A stretch of 64,000 nucleotides of DNA from Sphingomonas sp. Leaf343 (GTDB lineage: Bacteria > Pseudomonadota > Alphaproteobacteria > Sphingomonadales > Sphingomonadaceae), in contig NZ_LMPG01000014.1 of assembly GCF_001423765.1 (NCBI RefSeq), forward strand, positions 62,001 to 126,000, read 5' to 3'. Below the pieces are notes generated by a model. The model searched no databases. It was not told where the DNA came from and saw only the letters and a list, made by a program, of their open reading frames with translations. Position numbers and translations under genes: made by a program. This document shows, piece after piece, positions 30,901-38,384 of this stretch. The stretch's first letter is position 1; every line of letters starts with the position of its first letter.

Positions 30901-32170
30901 CGCACTGGCCGCGGCGAGCACGATCCGCACGACCGGCGGCGACGTGACGATCGCGGCGGGCGATGCCGCTTCGCTCGGCATCGTATCGGCAGCGGGCAGG
31001 ACGATCGCAGTGTCGGCGCAGGATGCGACGATCGGCGCGGCGATGACGGCGGACACGATCCGGCTGACGAACATCGGGGCGACCGGCCTGACCCGGCTCG
31101 GCGATACTTCTGCGGACAACGGGGCGGAGTTCGACCGGTCCGGACGGCGGTTCGACCTGTCCACGGCGGAGGTCGGACGGATCGCGGCGAACACCGTCGT
31201 CGTCGACTCCCGCCTGCGCGACGTGCGGGTCGGCGCGTTGGCGATCGGCACGGCGACGGGCGCCGCCCGCTTCGAACTGCGGACCGGCGGCCGGCTGGAC
31301 GTGCTCGGCCGGATGACGGCGACAGGCTCCAGCGCGTCCCGCCAGATCGTGCTGGGCGGCGACGGCAGCGCTGCGGCCGACGGATCGGGCGGGCGCGCCA
31401 CCACGCTGCGGATCGCAGCGACGCAGGGCGGCGGCGGACGCCTGCTGGTCGGCGATGCCACGCTCGATCTGCGGGCGGAGCGGATCGGCGTCGGGCTGGA
31501 TACCGACTTCCTGTCCACGCTCGGGCTGACCGCCGGCGGCACGCCGCTGGCGACGGATCAGGTCGCCAGCCGCTATGTCGCCCAGCCAAGCAGCACGCTC
31601 TACAATCCCTCCTTTACGGGACAGCCGGGCTATACCGATCCGGTGGTGCTGACCGCGCGGTCGCTGATCGTCCGCTATGCGCAATATGCGCTGTTTCAGA
31701 ATACCGGGCGCGCGGGGGATACGACGGGCGCGGTGCTGGGCACGACACCCGCCGCGCCGACCAGCGGCGCGCTGCAGCTGGTCGCGACCGGGGGCGCGAC
31801 GCCGAACGCCTTCGCGCTGTTCGGCACGATCAACGGCATCGGCAGCACGGCGACGTCGTTGCTGGGCAGCGACGCGATCATCGTGGACGCGGCGGTCAGC
31901 CGGACCAACAGCCGCGCCAATGGCTGCGTGATCGGATCGGCCGGTGGCGGTTGCCTGTCCAGTTCGATCGCGCAGGCGACGCTCAACGTGTTCGACACCA
32001 GCCGGTCGGAAATATTCCGGACCGCGGACGACCTGTCGCTGCCGTTCGATCCTCTGGTCGGCACCAATAACGAGGCGCTGTTCTCCGACATCGGCGGCTA
32101 TGTGCCGAGCACCGATCAGGCGTGCGGCACCGCCGATGCCCCCTGCCCGCCCGTGGGAGAAACGAAGTGA
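21929..32170 (+). CDS. large filamentous-haemagglutinin-like exoprotein (TpsA)
   Basis: A 3413-residue secreted protein, the partner of the TpsB just upstream. An arginine-rich N-terminus and hydrophobic core (LVLTTALGGCLATFATGAA) form an extended signal ending near AHGQA. The TPS secretion domain follows, with VDWQSFNIGTGQTV and VNPSGIVFGADA near residue 139, the counterpart of the NPNGI motif. Nearly all the rest is Thr/Ala/Gly-rich short repeats (patterns like T-x-G-x-L-x-L), expected to form a long beta-helix. Seven near-96-residue units lie in the middle. I see cysteines in the mature protein only at 3333, 3342, 3399 and 3406. It ends as GTGA with the CHAT gene. Role (adhesion, aggregation or competition) is unknown. 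Confidence 0.92.
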   Translation: MTRSRPAPTQPRHRRGLRGRLVLTTALGGCLATFATGAAHGQALPIVAPAGTLIGAPDGVIRGLPTDSIGVKQTGTIVDWQSFNIGTGQTVTISDARVASDGSRMTILNRVTGGILPRTATEITGTLNSDSNIAVYLVNPSGIVFGADAIVNVGGLVASTLAISDADFTAGLYNFAQPGDPAGITVASTAGLTATGLAADQLGQVALIGARIDSAGTIAATGDVALVAASDVTLTYDAANPLGFTVREGTSLGTTTTDGDGPMVVSGTIGGRSALFVAATRQTVNEAVLDIRAAVTATSALATDRGVVLIAGNVPGADAGVTFADDGLGGPSPANSGVVSLALGGAALNQGLTATGAGGAIRLASSGGIGRGSAPSPFASILSASQGIVANALNGDIVLGALSGSSVTVSTDTGNIGLSTADATGGALTLAATGGNLDFGTLTATGVLSGTASGDLTGTSAISTAGALSLAANGGTLSIGSATSFGAMTLGGTTASLIGSATTTDSASDLTVTGGRIAGTTPGTRADLAAGRALSVTVGGSALLGTVGGRTGASVSAASIDATSVATTGGLLSLTATASDLTTGNATGDTVSLIATSGLVKATTVRATGSVTVDGTSTDLGTVDALGSTLSIRTRDALGTMGLIDGFAQTTATLRAAGGTTIGLLEAATIDADAGGRLAATTLQAGTGLTGIGGSVAIGTAVANSGALSLTSRGTGALQLVGGRAGTTTLLDAGGALTLTGTYQGNGLVTARAGDTATLGTLESVAGATAITVGNAASATRLIAATDLGLTASSFTVGSIEARAGTATLTATGTGPGVGAGTDGTLGNSTAIGTDLIVDAANGTASVTGSIAVGRDYIVGGRQVVLGNGTAETQIAAGDVAVTARNGSITGQSLLTVTAAGGGTGSLILDATGGDILFAGDSRLNGGIGRTADVGVRLGTAGGTLQLGIVDARALLSVDAGQTLFSPLTTSGTIDLRGAVTLSGEFRANTSGDILTRSITVLDPGQGVALIAAGGVTVRGRAQAAGDVAITAGNSIAFAASGAATTSVGNVTLVAGDAITGTGVIAAGGRADVRAANALALTSLTSGTSSGAVDRSALAAANSLSIGTAIAGTALSLTARTGTLELGGGSAGTTASLEKAGTTGDLRVTGTLSTGLNLDVVSSTDALFGTLTSSGGTISTTAAGNTTATLLRASAFDTIVTTGLLADVTTFEAGRSVTVAAGDPLNAASAGAIRIGRATATTGALALTAANAASASVAGIVLDDGVAGGAATLRTTGSGNVIATALRTIGGGNVTIDSAGDARLGDVRGSAIGVTAAGSVSGLARGGIATDGRLLTGFDGADLTTGGDVAVIAAQDVQLGNVGGDGVTVVAGGDVAMIGGVTARRLYAVTGRSATLGLNGVPLSQTATGAVDIQTQSGAIIGRSNLVLASDIDGDGGDLILRSGAGIDFLSGSTVAAGGIGRISTVRLRANSGATIRLDVVNARSLVSYDPGFTATTFSHDGPVALGTVTLTDTLGIDTTGPTLTIGSATSDGDIRLTTTGALAATSLTAGGSIVAAGATATIGTALGITGATLRSTGGTLDVTLVGAVAGGVALDATGDLRLGGATARDTIGATATGDITGRAIGSGFGAANLASSGAIVTVATNESLSGAGLIRLGTVTGRNGIAVTGREIVAGTLTSAASGVDITARRNVAGVPAVGITIGAIDAEGDVLVRSGLGVPFVGGTGAISLDTAISRSGRIQLTNLDGGIGGVTNGTRANLTAATAIGIDAVGSALLGSVDAGTDLTVTAGSIDLTGGIARTGALTLAATGGDTRIGTGTAGSTASIVAASLARVGSLTSGTTTTVVAARIDADALMAGTGLTTNSAAASRFGTVTTGVDASLRAGTAMAINEADIGRDLLIAAGGTLDANRLTVAREIGATAGVIDIVDATATAGALRLTATSGDLSLDTGRSGGAALLTATTGLSTIGSLTSGTTTDIRTDRAMIGTIDAGANLSILANGTLVATRLTAATDIAVTAASNAIDEAEATSGTLDVTSTAGALRLDSGRSGRSTTLTALKGLATIGTLVAGDAVTIATDQGAIGTIDAGSDLEVTTSAGLTATRLTAASDIAVTASGMVVDAAEAIAGALRLTSTAGDLRLDSGRSGRSTTLTATSGLITIGTVVAGDAVTIAADRSAIGTIDAGNGLEVTTAGGLTATRLTAASDIDVTASGMTVDAAEAIAGTLRLTSTAGDLRLDSGRSGRSTTLTALNGLATIGTLIAGDAVTIAADRSAIGTIDAGSDLKIATAGMLTATRLTAASSVDVSATGMTIAATEAVRGSLRLVATSSDVMLGSAKAGTTATLIASNGLAGIDALTSGGSTSIGADRVTIGTADVGGSLSVAALGALAAGRLTVGDTIDATASVIGINMVEALRASRLTATTGDLTLGTARSGSITTLDAVNGLANIGGLTSGGTTTIRADRAAIGTIDAGGDLTIGTRGSVVATRLTAGDSVGIDAGSIAVDAVTATRGALLLTAAAGDLTLRETRAGSAATIAAAGGLATIDALTSGGATDIRADRVVIGSVDAGGTLTVVSTTGQRVAQGGATNDILLAAGGAMTIGTLESRGGAIRTTAGNALTAGGVIAAGALAMTGATLDIGSAAARGGSLALTATGGDLSLATGNAGGAAQIVADSGNAGIASLASGGAMTVSARTLAAETLSSGGTMTLAASEALTATTLVAAQAIAAKSGSDMALGTVAAGTSLTATTGRNVSATDLFATAGAATIEAGGTADIIRLRSGAASTIRAAMLTLGEVVAGGPLAVTTSGDARLTTASSGGAATITSGGSIGIGALAAAGDLAFTAGGELAIDTADASGAIRTRSTGATTARSLIAGQALTAAGSTVTIGNATARGGALTLTANGGDLSLANGSASGNVALTATGRAGVAGDLAAGGDYAIDAATVAIGTAATARQAAGGGVTITARNGAISGGAALVLTAGTAGAKLTASADVALAAASTIRTTGGDVTIAAGDAASLGIVSAAGRTIAVSAQDATIGAAMTADTIRLTNIGATGLTRLGDTSADNGAEFDRSGRRFDLSTAEVGRIAANTVVVDSRLRDVRVGALAIGTATGAARFELRTGGRLDVLGRMTATGSSASRQIVLGGDGSAAADGSGGRATTLRIAATQGGGGRLLVGDATLDLRAERIGVGLDTDFLSTLGLTAGGTPLATDQVASRYVAQPSSTLYNPSFTGQPGYTDPVVLTARSLIVRYAQYALFQNTGRAGDTTGAVLGTTPAAPTSGALQLVATGGATPNAFALFGTINGIGSTATSLLGSDAIIVDAAVSRTNSRANGCVIGSAGGGCLSSSIAQATLNVFDTSRSEIFRTADDLSLPFDPLVGTNNEALFSDIGGYVPSTDQACGTADAPCPPVGETK
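27773..29660 (+). repeat. tandem 288-bp repeats inside tpsA
   Basis: A unit with Asp/Gly/Arg-rich phase marker (CTGGATAGCG or relatives) recurs at 27773, 28061, 28349, 28637, 28925, 29210 and 29498. The spacing is 288 bases each time except one 285. The units at 28061, 28349 and 28637 are nearly identical at DNA level, with long shared runs such as GGCCGCTC-GGTCGGTCCACGACGC; outer units are diverged. Each encodes 96 residues with the order LDSGRSGRSTTLT, AIGTIDAG, LTATRLTAASDI. The spacing is measured directly; recent duplication is inferred. Confidence 0.9.
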
Positions 32171-35100
32171 AGCGCGTCGATGTTCGTCACGGCCTCGCCA
32201 CGCTGGCCGTTCTGGGCGGCGCGCTGTCACCGCCGGTGCAGGCGCGGATGACGGCTCCGCCCGAAAGCTTCGTCCTGGGGCGCGACGCCAATGGCGAACC
32301 CTGCGCGGCGACCCGCGCGTGGAACGACACGCGGCTGACCAGCCTGTTCGACCGCGCATGGGCGATCACCTGCCGCGGCGTCGCGGCCAGTCGTCCGCAA
32401 GGATCGGTGCTGGCGGTGCGGGGCGCGACCCCGCCGGCGGTGGACGCGGAACGCTGCGGCGCCCCGGTGTCCATCGCCATGGAGGGCGTCGGACAGGTCG
32501 AGGCGCGCGCCTGCATCGATGCGACGCTCGGCCTGCCGGTCACGACGATCCGGTTCGAGCGGGACGGCGTCCACTTCATCGGCGCGGCCGCCGCCACGGC
32601 GCTGGGTCCGCTGGAGGCGACGCTGCGCACCGCCGCCGGGATTGCGGCACCCCCCGCCGGTCGCGACGTCGTGATCGCGAGTTCGATCGACGTCGCCGCC
32701 ATCCCGCCCGCCCCGGCAACGGCGATGCCGGCCACCGCGGCGAGCGAGATCGATCCTGCCGCTGCGTTGCAGACGGGCATCGCCCTTAATCAGCGGGGCG
32801 TCTATGTGGAGGCGTCGCGCCTGCTCAATGACGCGCTCAGCCGTCTGCCCGCCAGCACGCCGCCGCTCAACCGGGTCGAACTGGAGCTGGAGGCGGGACT
32901 GGCGGATTCGAACATCAGCCAGTTCGATGCCGCCAGCGAGCATCTGGACCGCGCGGGCACCCTGCTCGCGCAGCAGCCCAACATCGATCGCGCCGCGTTC
33001 CTTGAGTCGAAGCGCGCGACCTATCGCGGGCTCGACCTCATCAACCGGCGCGATTTCGCGAAGGCGGTCGAGGCGCTGGGCAGCGGCGACGCGGCCGGAC
33101 AGCCGCTGAAGGACCCGGCGGTCCTGGCCGATCTCAACCAGCCAAGCGCGGGCACCGGTGCCACCGCATCGATCGCGAACAGCGATACGGCGCAATTGTC
33201 GCGGCTGCTGCTGGAGGCGCAACGGCAATGGGCGCGCAGCGTCGCCTTTCTCGCGACCGGCGACACCGGCCGTGCCCGCTCCGCATTGCAGCGCGCGGTG
33301 GGCAATGTCACGCAGCTCCAGCGCAGCGTCGATCCGGCGGCGATCATCCCGATCAAGGCGCGTATCCAGCGCCAGTTCGGGCGGGTCGAGGCGCGAGACG
33401 GGCGGATCGGCCCGGCGCTCGTCCACTTCGACTGCGCGCTGGCGACGCTCCAGAACGTCGCGCCCGAAGACCCACGCACCTGTCTGCTGGCACCGGTCGG
33501 CGCTCGCCGCTCGGGGTCGGGTGCGCAGGCACCGGGCAATTCCGCCGGTCCGCTGATCGCCGAAACCGGACTGGAACGCGCCAGCCTGTTCGCGCGACAG
33601 CCGGGCGCGGACCAGACCAAGGTGCTCGCCGATTTCGATGCCTCGGTCGAGGCGTTGATCGCATCGAGCGCGGCGGGCGGGATCGTGCCCCCGGCGATGG
33701 AGACCTATCTCGATCTGCTCGCGGATCGTGATGCGGCCGCGCCGATCGCGGCGGTGGAGGAGCGGTTCTTCCGCGCGATCCAAGCGGTCGGCGAACCCGC
33801 GATCGCGCGTCAGGTCGCGCAATTGCAGCGGATCGTGACAGCCAACGGCCCGCTCGGCGCGAAGGTTCGCGACCGTGCCGAACTGGAGCGTCAGGTCGTT
33901 CGCATCCGCTATCAACTGGCGACGGCATCGCCCGAAGAGGCGAAGCTGCTGGAGCAGGAACGCGGCGCGGCGGAGGTGCAACTCGCCAGCGTCAATGCGA
34001 CGCTGGCCGCGGATCAACGCTATCGCTCGGTCGACGATCGGCCCGCGACGATCGCCGAGGTGCAACAGGCGCTGCGCCCCGGCGAGGCGTATCTGAAGGT
34101 CACTAGGCTGCGGAGCCGGACATACGGAATCGTGATCGATCGCGACCGCGCCTATGTCTACGCGCTGGCGGCGACCGTGCCGGAAGTGGATGGCATCGCG
34201 GCAAAGGTCCGCACCTCCATCCGCAACGACAGCGGCAGCCTGCCCTTCTTCGATGTGCCCGCCGCCTTCACGCTGTTCAAGCTGATCGCCGGCCCGGCCG
34301 AACGCGCCTTGCTGAAGGCGGATGCGATCGTCGTCGACCCCTCCGGGCCGCTGGAAAACCTGCCGGCGGGCGTTCTGGTCACCGATCTGGCCAGCGTGCG
34401 CGGTTACGTGTCGACTCGCGCGACCCAGCCCAATGATTACTCGAAGGTGGCGTTTCTCGGGTCGCAGGCGCAACTGTCCGGCGCACTGTCGGCCCGATCG
34501 TTCCTGATCTCCCGCGCACTGCCGGAATCGACTGCGGCGAACCCGTTTATCGGCTTCGGCCAGAATGCGCCGGCAGCGGCGTTGTCGGACGCGTTGACCA
34601 GCCGACGCATCAGTTTCGGTCAGGGATGCGACATCAGCTATGGCGATCTGGCGCAGATCATGAACGCCAATCGGCCGGTCAGCGCATCGGAGATCGGCAT
34701 CGCCGCGACGGCACTCGGCGTCCCGAACGCCCCGGAGGTGATCGGTCAGGCGTTCAACGACGCCGCGCTGGTGACGGAGGGGCAGCGCGGCGATTTCGAT
34801 CGTTACCAGGTGATCCACTTCGCGACGCACGGGCTGCCGGAGATGCGCGTCGACTGCCACCGCATCCCGCCGTCGCTCGTCACCTCACTGGAACCGCCGG
34901 CGGAGGCAGGCGGCTATCCCTCCGACGGATTGCTGACCTTCTCCGAAATCGCCGGGCTGAGACTGAACGCCAACCTCGTCGTCCTGTCGGCCTGCGACAC
35001 CGCGAGCGGCGTGTCGCAGCTGGGCGGGCGGCTGTCCGGGCAGGACGAGTCGGCGGCGACGCTGGACGGGCTGGTCCGGGCGTTCATCACCGCCAACGCG

Positions 35101-35346
35101 CGCGCGGTGCTGGCGACATACTGGAACGTGCCCGCATCGGTGGAGACGGACGCGTTCATCCGCACATTCTATGCGACCGGGCGCACCGCCACGATCGGTG
35201 CCGCCCTGCGCGCGGCGCAACGCACGACGATCGCCAAGCCCGACTTCTCGCATCCCTATTTCTGGGGCGCCTATTTCCTCGTCGGCGATGCGAGCAAGAC
35301 GATGTTGTCGAGCGGCACAGACGCGACCCGCGTGGCCGCCAGGTGA
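32167..35346 (+). CDS. exported TPR-like / CHAT-domain putative protease
   Basis: A 1059-residue protein starting at a GTG that overlaps the tpsA stop (GTGA). The N-terminus is a signal peptide (LATLAVLGGALSPPVQA), so the protein should be periplasmic or secreted. The middle is helical with TPR-like repeats (LNQRGVYVEASRLLNDAL, FDAASEHLDRAGTLLAQ, LLLEAQRQWARSVAFLATGD). The last ~350 residues form a CHAT domain of the caspase-like superfamily, with the dyad visible: His888 in VIHFATHGLP and Cys943 in VVLSACDTASG, then the closing HPYFWGAYFLVGD. By context it may process or control TpsA; this is inferred, not shown. Confidence 0.88.
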   Translation: MKRVDVRHGLATLAVLGGALSPPVQARMTAPPESFVLGRDANGEPCAATRAWNDTRLTSLFDRAWAITCRGVAASRPQGSVLAVRGATPPAVDAERCGAPVSIAMEGVGQVEARACIDATLGLPVTTIRFERDGVHFIGAAAATALGPLEATLRTAAGIAAPPAGRDVVIASSIDVAAIPPAPATAMPATAASEIDPAAALQTGIALNQRGVYVEASRLLNDALSRLPASTPPLNRVELELEAGLADSNISQFDAASEHLDRAGTLLAQQPNIDRAAFLESKRATYRGLDLINRRDFAKAVEALGSGDAAGQPLKDPAVLADLNQPSAGTGATASIANSDTAQLSRLLLEAQRQWARSVAFLATGDTGRARSALQRAVGNVTQLQRSVDPAAIIPIKARIQRQFGRVEARDGRIGPALVHFDCALATLQNVAPEDPRTCLLAPVGARRSGSGAQAPGNSAGPLIAETGLERASLFARQPGADQTKVLADFDASVEALIASSAAGGIVPPAMETYLDLLADRDAAAPIAAVEERFFRAIQAVGEPAIARQVAQLQRIVTANGPLGAKVRDRAELERQVVRIRYQLATASPEEAKLLEQERGAAEVQLASVNATLAADQRYRSVDDRPATIAEVQQALRPGEAYLKVTRLRSRTYGIVIDRDRAYVYALAATVPEVDGIAAKVRTSIRNDSGSLPFFDVPAAFTLFKLIAGPAERALLKADAIVVDPSGPLENLPAGVLVTDLASVRGYVSTRATQPNDYSKVAFLGSQAQLSGALSARSFLISRALPESTAANPFIGFGQNAPAAALSDALTSRRISFGQGCDISYGDLAQIMNANRPVSASEIGIAATALGVPNAPEVIGQAFNDAALVTEGQRGDFDRYQVIHFATHGLPEMRVDCHRIPPSLVTSLEPPAEAGGYPSDGLLTFSEIAGLRLNANLVVLSACDTASGVSQLGGRLSGQDESAATLDGLVRAFITANARAVLATYWNVPASVETDAFIRTFYATGRTATIGAALRAAQRTTIAKPDFSHPYFWGAYFLVGDASKTMLSSGTDATRVAAR

Positions 35347-35354
35347 GCGCAACG

Positions 35355-36191
35355 ATGCGCGCGGGCGCGACGTTGATCGCGGCGGTCGCCGCCGCGGGCA
35401 TGCTGGTGCTGAGCGCCCAGGCCGGGTTCGGCATCGCAATGGGGTGGTCGTGGTTCGCCGGATTGGGCGACGGCGGAATGGAGTCGGTGTTCACGCTGGT
35501 GCTGTTCGGCCTGCTGGTTTCCGTCGCAATGGCAGGGCTGCGGGTCGAGCGGCGGCGGCTGACGTTCGGAAGCGACGTCATGACGGGTGTCGGACTGGCG
35601 GTCGGGATCGGCGGGCTGACCGTGGCGATGCTGCTGGCGATGATCGCCGGACTGGTGCAGCCGGGCCGGACCGCGGCGACGCATGGCATCGGCCTGCTGC
35701 TGATCGGCACGCTCACCGTCGTCATCCAGTCGACGGCGGAGGAAGTTTATTTCCGTGGCTGGCTTCAGCCGGTGCTGATCCGCGGCTGGGGCGCCGCGGC
35801 CGGAGTGGTCGTCGCGGCGCTGGCGTTTTCCGCCTTGCATGTCGCCGGGGGCGCACGCAGCCCGATGACGTTGCTCAACATCTTCCTCGCGGGGACGTTG
35901 TTCGGCATGATCGCGCTGCGCACCGGTGGCATCCTCGCCGCGGCCGCCGCGCACACCGGATGGAACTGGGCGGAGGCGATGCTGTTCGGCCTCGATCCCA
36001 ATCCCGGCGTCGGCAGTTTCGGAACGATCGCCGATCTCGATCTGGTCGGCAGCGCGTGGTGGGGTGGCTCGGCCGAGGGGCTCAATGCCAGCATCGGCGT
36101 GACGCTGGTGCTGATCGCGCTGATCCTGCCTCTGATCGCGTGGCGGACGACGCCGGCGCCGGTGGTCAGCTCGCCTCCCGCGTCCGGCTGA
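35355..36191 (+). CDS. CPBP-family intramembrane metalloprotease
   Basis: A 278-residue multi-pass membrane protein of the CPBP / Abi / Rce1 family. The catalytic motifs are in order: STAEEVYFRGWLQP (the E-E-x-x-x-R motif), LAFSALHVAG (second, His) and AAHTGWNWAEA (third, His-x-x-x-N/D). Hydrophobic helices fill the remainder. ATG 35355 follows the stop of the CHAT gene by 8 bases, with AGGTGA across that stop as ribosome binding site. A GTG at 35343 that overlaps the stop is an alternative. It is therefore the likely last gene of the TPS operon. The 3' end overlaps the convergent M23 gene by 26 bases. Substrate unknown. Confidence 0.85.
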   Translation: MRAGATLIAAVAAAGMLVLSAQAGFGIAMGWSWFAGLGDGGMESVFTLVLFGLLVSVAMAGLRVERRRLTFGSDVMTGVGLAVGIGGLTVAMLLAMIAGLVQPGRTAATHGIGLLLIGTLTVVIQSTAEEVYFRGWLQPVLIRGWGAAAGVVVAALAFSALHVAGGARSPMTLLNIFLAGTLFGMIALRTGGILAAAAAHTGWNWAEAMLFGLDPNPGVGSFGTIADLDLVGSAWWGGSAEGLNASIGVTLVLIALILPLIAWRTTPAPVVSSPPASG

Positions 36192-37512
36192 CGTCGATCC
36201 GGTCACGTTCCTTCGTAAACGCCTCCAGCGCGGGACCCGACAGCGTCTTGCCGCTCTCGGTCTTCACGCTCATCGGATCGACCGGTTCGCCGTCGATATG
36301 CAGTTCGTAGTGGAGGTGGGGTCCGGTCGAGCGGCCGGTGGTGCCGACCTCCCCGATCCGCTGACCCTGCGCGACACGCACGCCGGTGGCGATACGGTCC
36401 CCGAAGCGGTTCATGTGGAGGTACAGCGTCTCCCAGCCATTGTCGTGGCGCAGCTTCACGAAATTGCCGTTCGGCCCCTTCGGCCCGGCGAACTCCACCT
36501 GCGCATCGCCGCTGGCGAAGATCGGCGTGCCGATCGGCGCGGCGAAGTCGGTGCCCTTGTGCAGCTTAGCGAAGCCCAGGATCGGGTGGATGCGGAAGCC
36601 GAAGCTGGACGACACGCGCGCCGCCTCCACCGGCGTCCGCAGCAGCGCGCGGACGATACTGCGCCCGCTGGCGTCGAACCAGCCCGCAGCCTCTCCGGGT
36701 GGCGCGAAGCGATAGACGGCCGCCGATTTGTCCGCGGTGGTCAGCGATGCGTACAGAAGTTTCGGCGGACCCACGGGCGAGCCGTTCGGATCGGTTTCCT
36801 GCTCGAACGCCGCCTCGAACACGTCGCCCTTGTGCACCTCGCGCTGGAAGTCGAAGTCGAACGCGAGCGCTTGCGCGAAATCGGGGATCAGGCTGTCGGT
36901 GATGCCGGCGGCGACCGCGGACGAATAGAAGCTGTCGGCGTCCATCGTGCCACGCTTGACGATGACGCGGCTCGTCAGGTTCGCGGCGATTCGCGACGCC
37001 GTAAAGCCGCCCTGCCCGTCCGCACTGACGACCACGCCGGAACTGTCGGGGTTCGATGCCTCCAGTTTGGTCAGGGTCGGCCCGGCCTCACCGGGAACCA
37101 GCGTGATGACGGCGCGGATCTCCCCCGGTTTCAGCGCGCCCGCCGTCGCCGCCACGGCCGCATCGGCGACGGCGACGGTGATTCCGCTGGAGACGAGCGC
37201 AGCCTTCAGGTCGCCCGGACCCGACAGCACCAGCGTCCGCCGCATCGTGCCGGCTTGCGCCGGGGTCGGGCCGGCGGCCGGCTCGGCGGTGGCGGTCGTC
37301 GCCGTCCCGGCGACGGAAGGGTCGCGCGACAGCCACGCCGCGCCGCCGCCCACCGCGATCAGCGCCGCCGCGCCGCCGATCGCCAGCAGGGGCGGCCTGC
37401 GACGACCGGCGACGGGCGGCGGCGCGGGTTCGGGAGGTGCAGGTATCGGGCCCGCCGCTGGGCGCACCCAGCTGCGCGGGTCGAACGATTGCGTGCTGCC
37501 GTCATCTGCCAT
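36166..37512 (-). CDS. M23-family peptidoglycan endopeptidase, membrane-anchored
   Basis: A 448-residue protein. A Pro-rich cytoplasmic tail is followed by one membrane helix (PPLLAIGGAAALIAVGGGAAWL, trimmed here, about residues 40-60). LysM-like and helical segments come next, then the M23 domain in the C-terminal third. Zinc-site motifs are present: KLHKGTDFAAP (H-x-x-x-D) and GPHLHYELHIDG (H-x-H). The domain also has LYLHMNRFGDRI, as in enzymes that cut stem-peptide cross-links. Both zinc motifs being intact suggests activity. The ATG at 37512 gives MADDGSTQSF; upstream extension runs into the divergent phosphatase promoter. It may help remodel the wall for the envelope genes around it. 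Confidence 0.88.
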   Translation of the reverse strand: MADDGSTQSFDPRSWVRPAAGPIPAPPEPAPPPVAGRRRPPLLAIGGAAALIAVGGGAAWLSRDPSVAGTATTATAEPAAGPTPAQAGTMRRTLVLSGPGDLKAALVSSGITVAVADAAVAATAGALKPGEIRAVITLVPGEAGPTLTKLEASNPDSSGVVVSADGQGGFTASRIAANLTSRVIVKRGTMDADSFYSSAVAAGITDSLIPDFAQALAFDFDFQREVHKGDVFEAAFEQETDPNGSPVGPPKLLYASLTTADKSAAVYRFAPPGEAAGWFDASGRSIVRALLRTPVEAARVSSSFGFRIHPILGFAKLHKGTDFAAPIGTPIFASGDAQVEFAGPKGPNGNFVKLRHDNGWETLYLHMNRFGDRIATGVRVAQGQRIGEVGTTGRSTGPHLHYELHIDGEPVDPMSVKTESGKTLSGPALEAFTKERDRIDVSRTREAS

Positions 37513-37628
37513 GTGAACTCCCCCGCCCCACCGATAGCGCGGTCCGGCCAAGGTATCGAGCGGATTGCGCCATGATCGGGCGCGGGCTACCGATGGCCGG
37601 GGTTTGGGGGATCAGGCATGGCCGCGCG

Positions 37629-38384
37629 ATGACTGCGTTGCGAACCGAGTGGCAGGCCGGCAGCGATGTCGGCGCGGTGCGTCGGCTGAACGAGGATAGC
37701 TGGCATGCCGATGGCCAGGCCGGGCTATGGGCGGTCGCCGACGGCATGGGTGGTCTGTCTGCGGGCGACCGGGCCTCGCGTACGATCGCGGGCGCGCTGG
37801 CCGGCGTCGGACGGCGCGGCGATCTCGAAACGCTGCTGGACGACGCGACGCGCGCGATCCACGCCGCGAACGGTGCGATCCATTCGGAATCACTGGTCGC
37901 CGGCGCGCGGATGGGATCGACCGTCGTGGCGCTCGCAATCGTCGACCGGCGTTTCGGCGTCTTGTGGGCGGGCGACAGCCGCGCCTATCTGTTGCGGGGA
38001 CGTCGGCTGCACCGGCTGACGCGCGACCATTCGCAGGTGCAGGAGATGGTCGATCGCGGCCTGCTCGCCCCGGAGGCGGCGGCCGGGCATCCGCTGGGCC
38101 ATGTCCTGTCGCGGGCGATCGGCGTCGAGCCCTCGGTGGAGATCGCCAGCGTCATCGACACCGCGGCCGATGGCGACGTCTTCCTGCTGTGCAGCGACGG
38201 CCTGCACGGCCTGTTGTCGGACGACGAGATCGCGGGCGTGCTCGAACGCGCGAACGGTGATGCGCCGGCGACGCTGATCCGCCATTGTCTGGCCCGCGGC
38301 GCGCCGGACAACGTCACGATCGTCACCATCGCGCTCGACGAGACGACGGCGCTCATCTTCCAGCCTGCGGATACCGTGCAATGA
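37629..38384 (+). CDS. PP2C-family Ser/Thr protein phosphatase (PppA-like)
   Basis: A 251-residue phosphatase that should remove phosphates placed by the kinase encoded next. The metal-binding motifs of the family are seen: DVGAVRRLNEDSW, AVADGMGGLSAGD, LWAGDSRAYLLR, LLCSDGLHGLLSDDE and GAPDNVTIV. There is no membrane segment, so it acts in the cytoplasm. The start is placed at ATG 37629 (MTALRTEW), which directly precedes the first motif; ATGs at 37572 and 37593 would add a poorly conserved tail. The stop overlaps the kinase start as ATGA, giving coupled production of the antagonistic pair. Confidence 0.88.
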   Translation: MTALRTEWQAGSDVGAVRRLNEDSWHADGQAGLWAVADGMGGLSAGDRASRTIAGALAGVGRRGDLETLLDDATRAIHAANGAIHSESLVAGARMGSTVVALAIVDRRFGVLWAGDSRAYLLRGRRLHRLTRDHSQVQEMVDRGLLAPEAAAGHPLGHVLSRAIGVEPSVEIASVIDTAADGDVFLLCSDGLHGLLSDDEIAGVLERANGDAPATLIRHCLARGAPDNVTIVTIALDETTALIFQPADTVQ

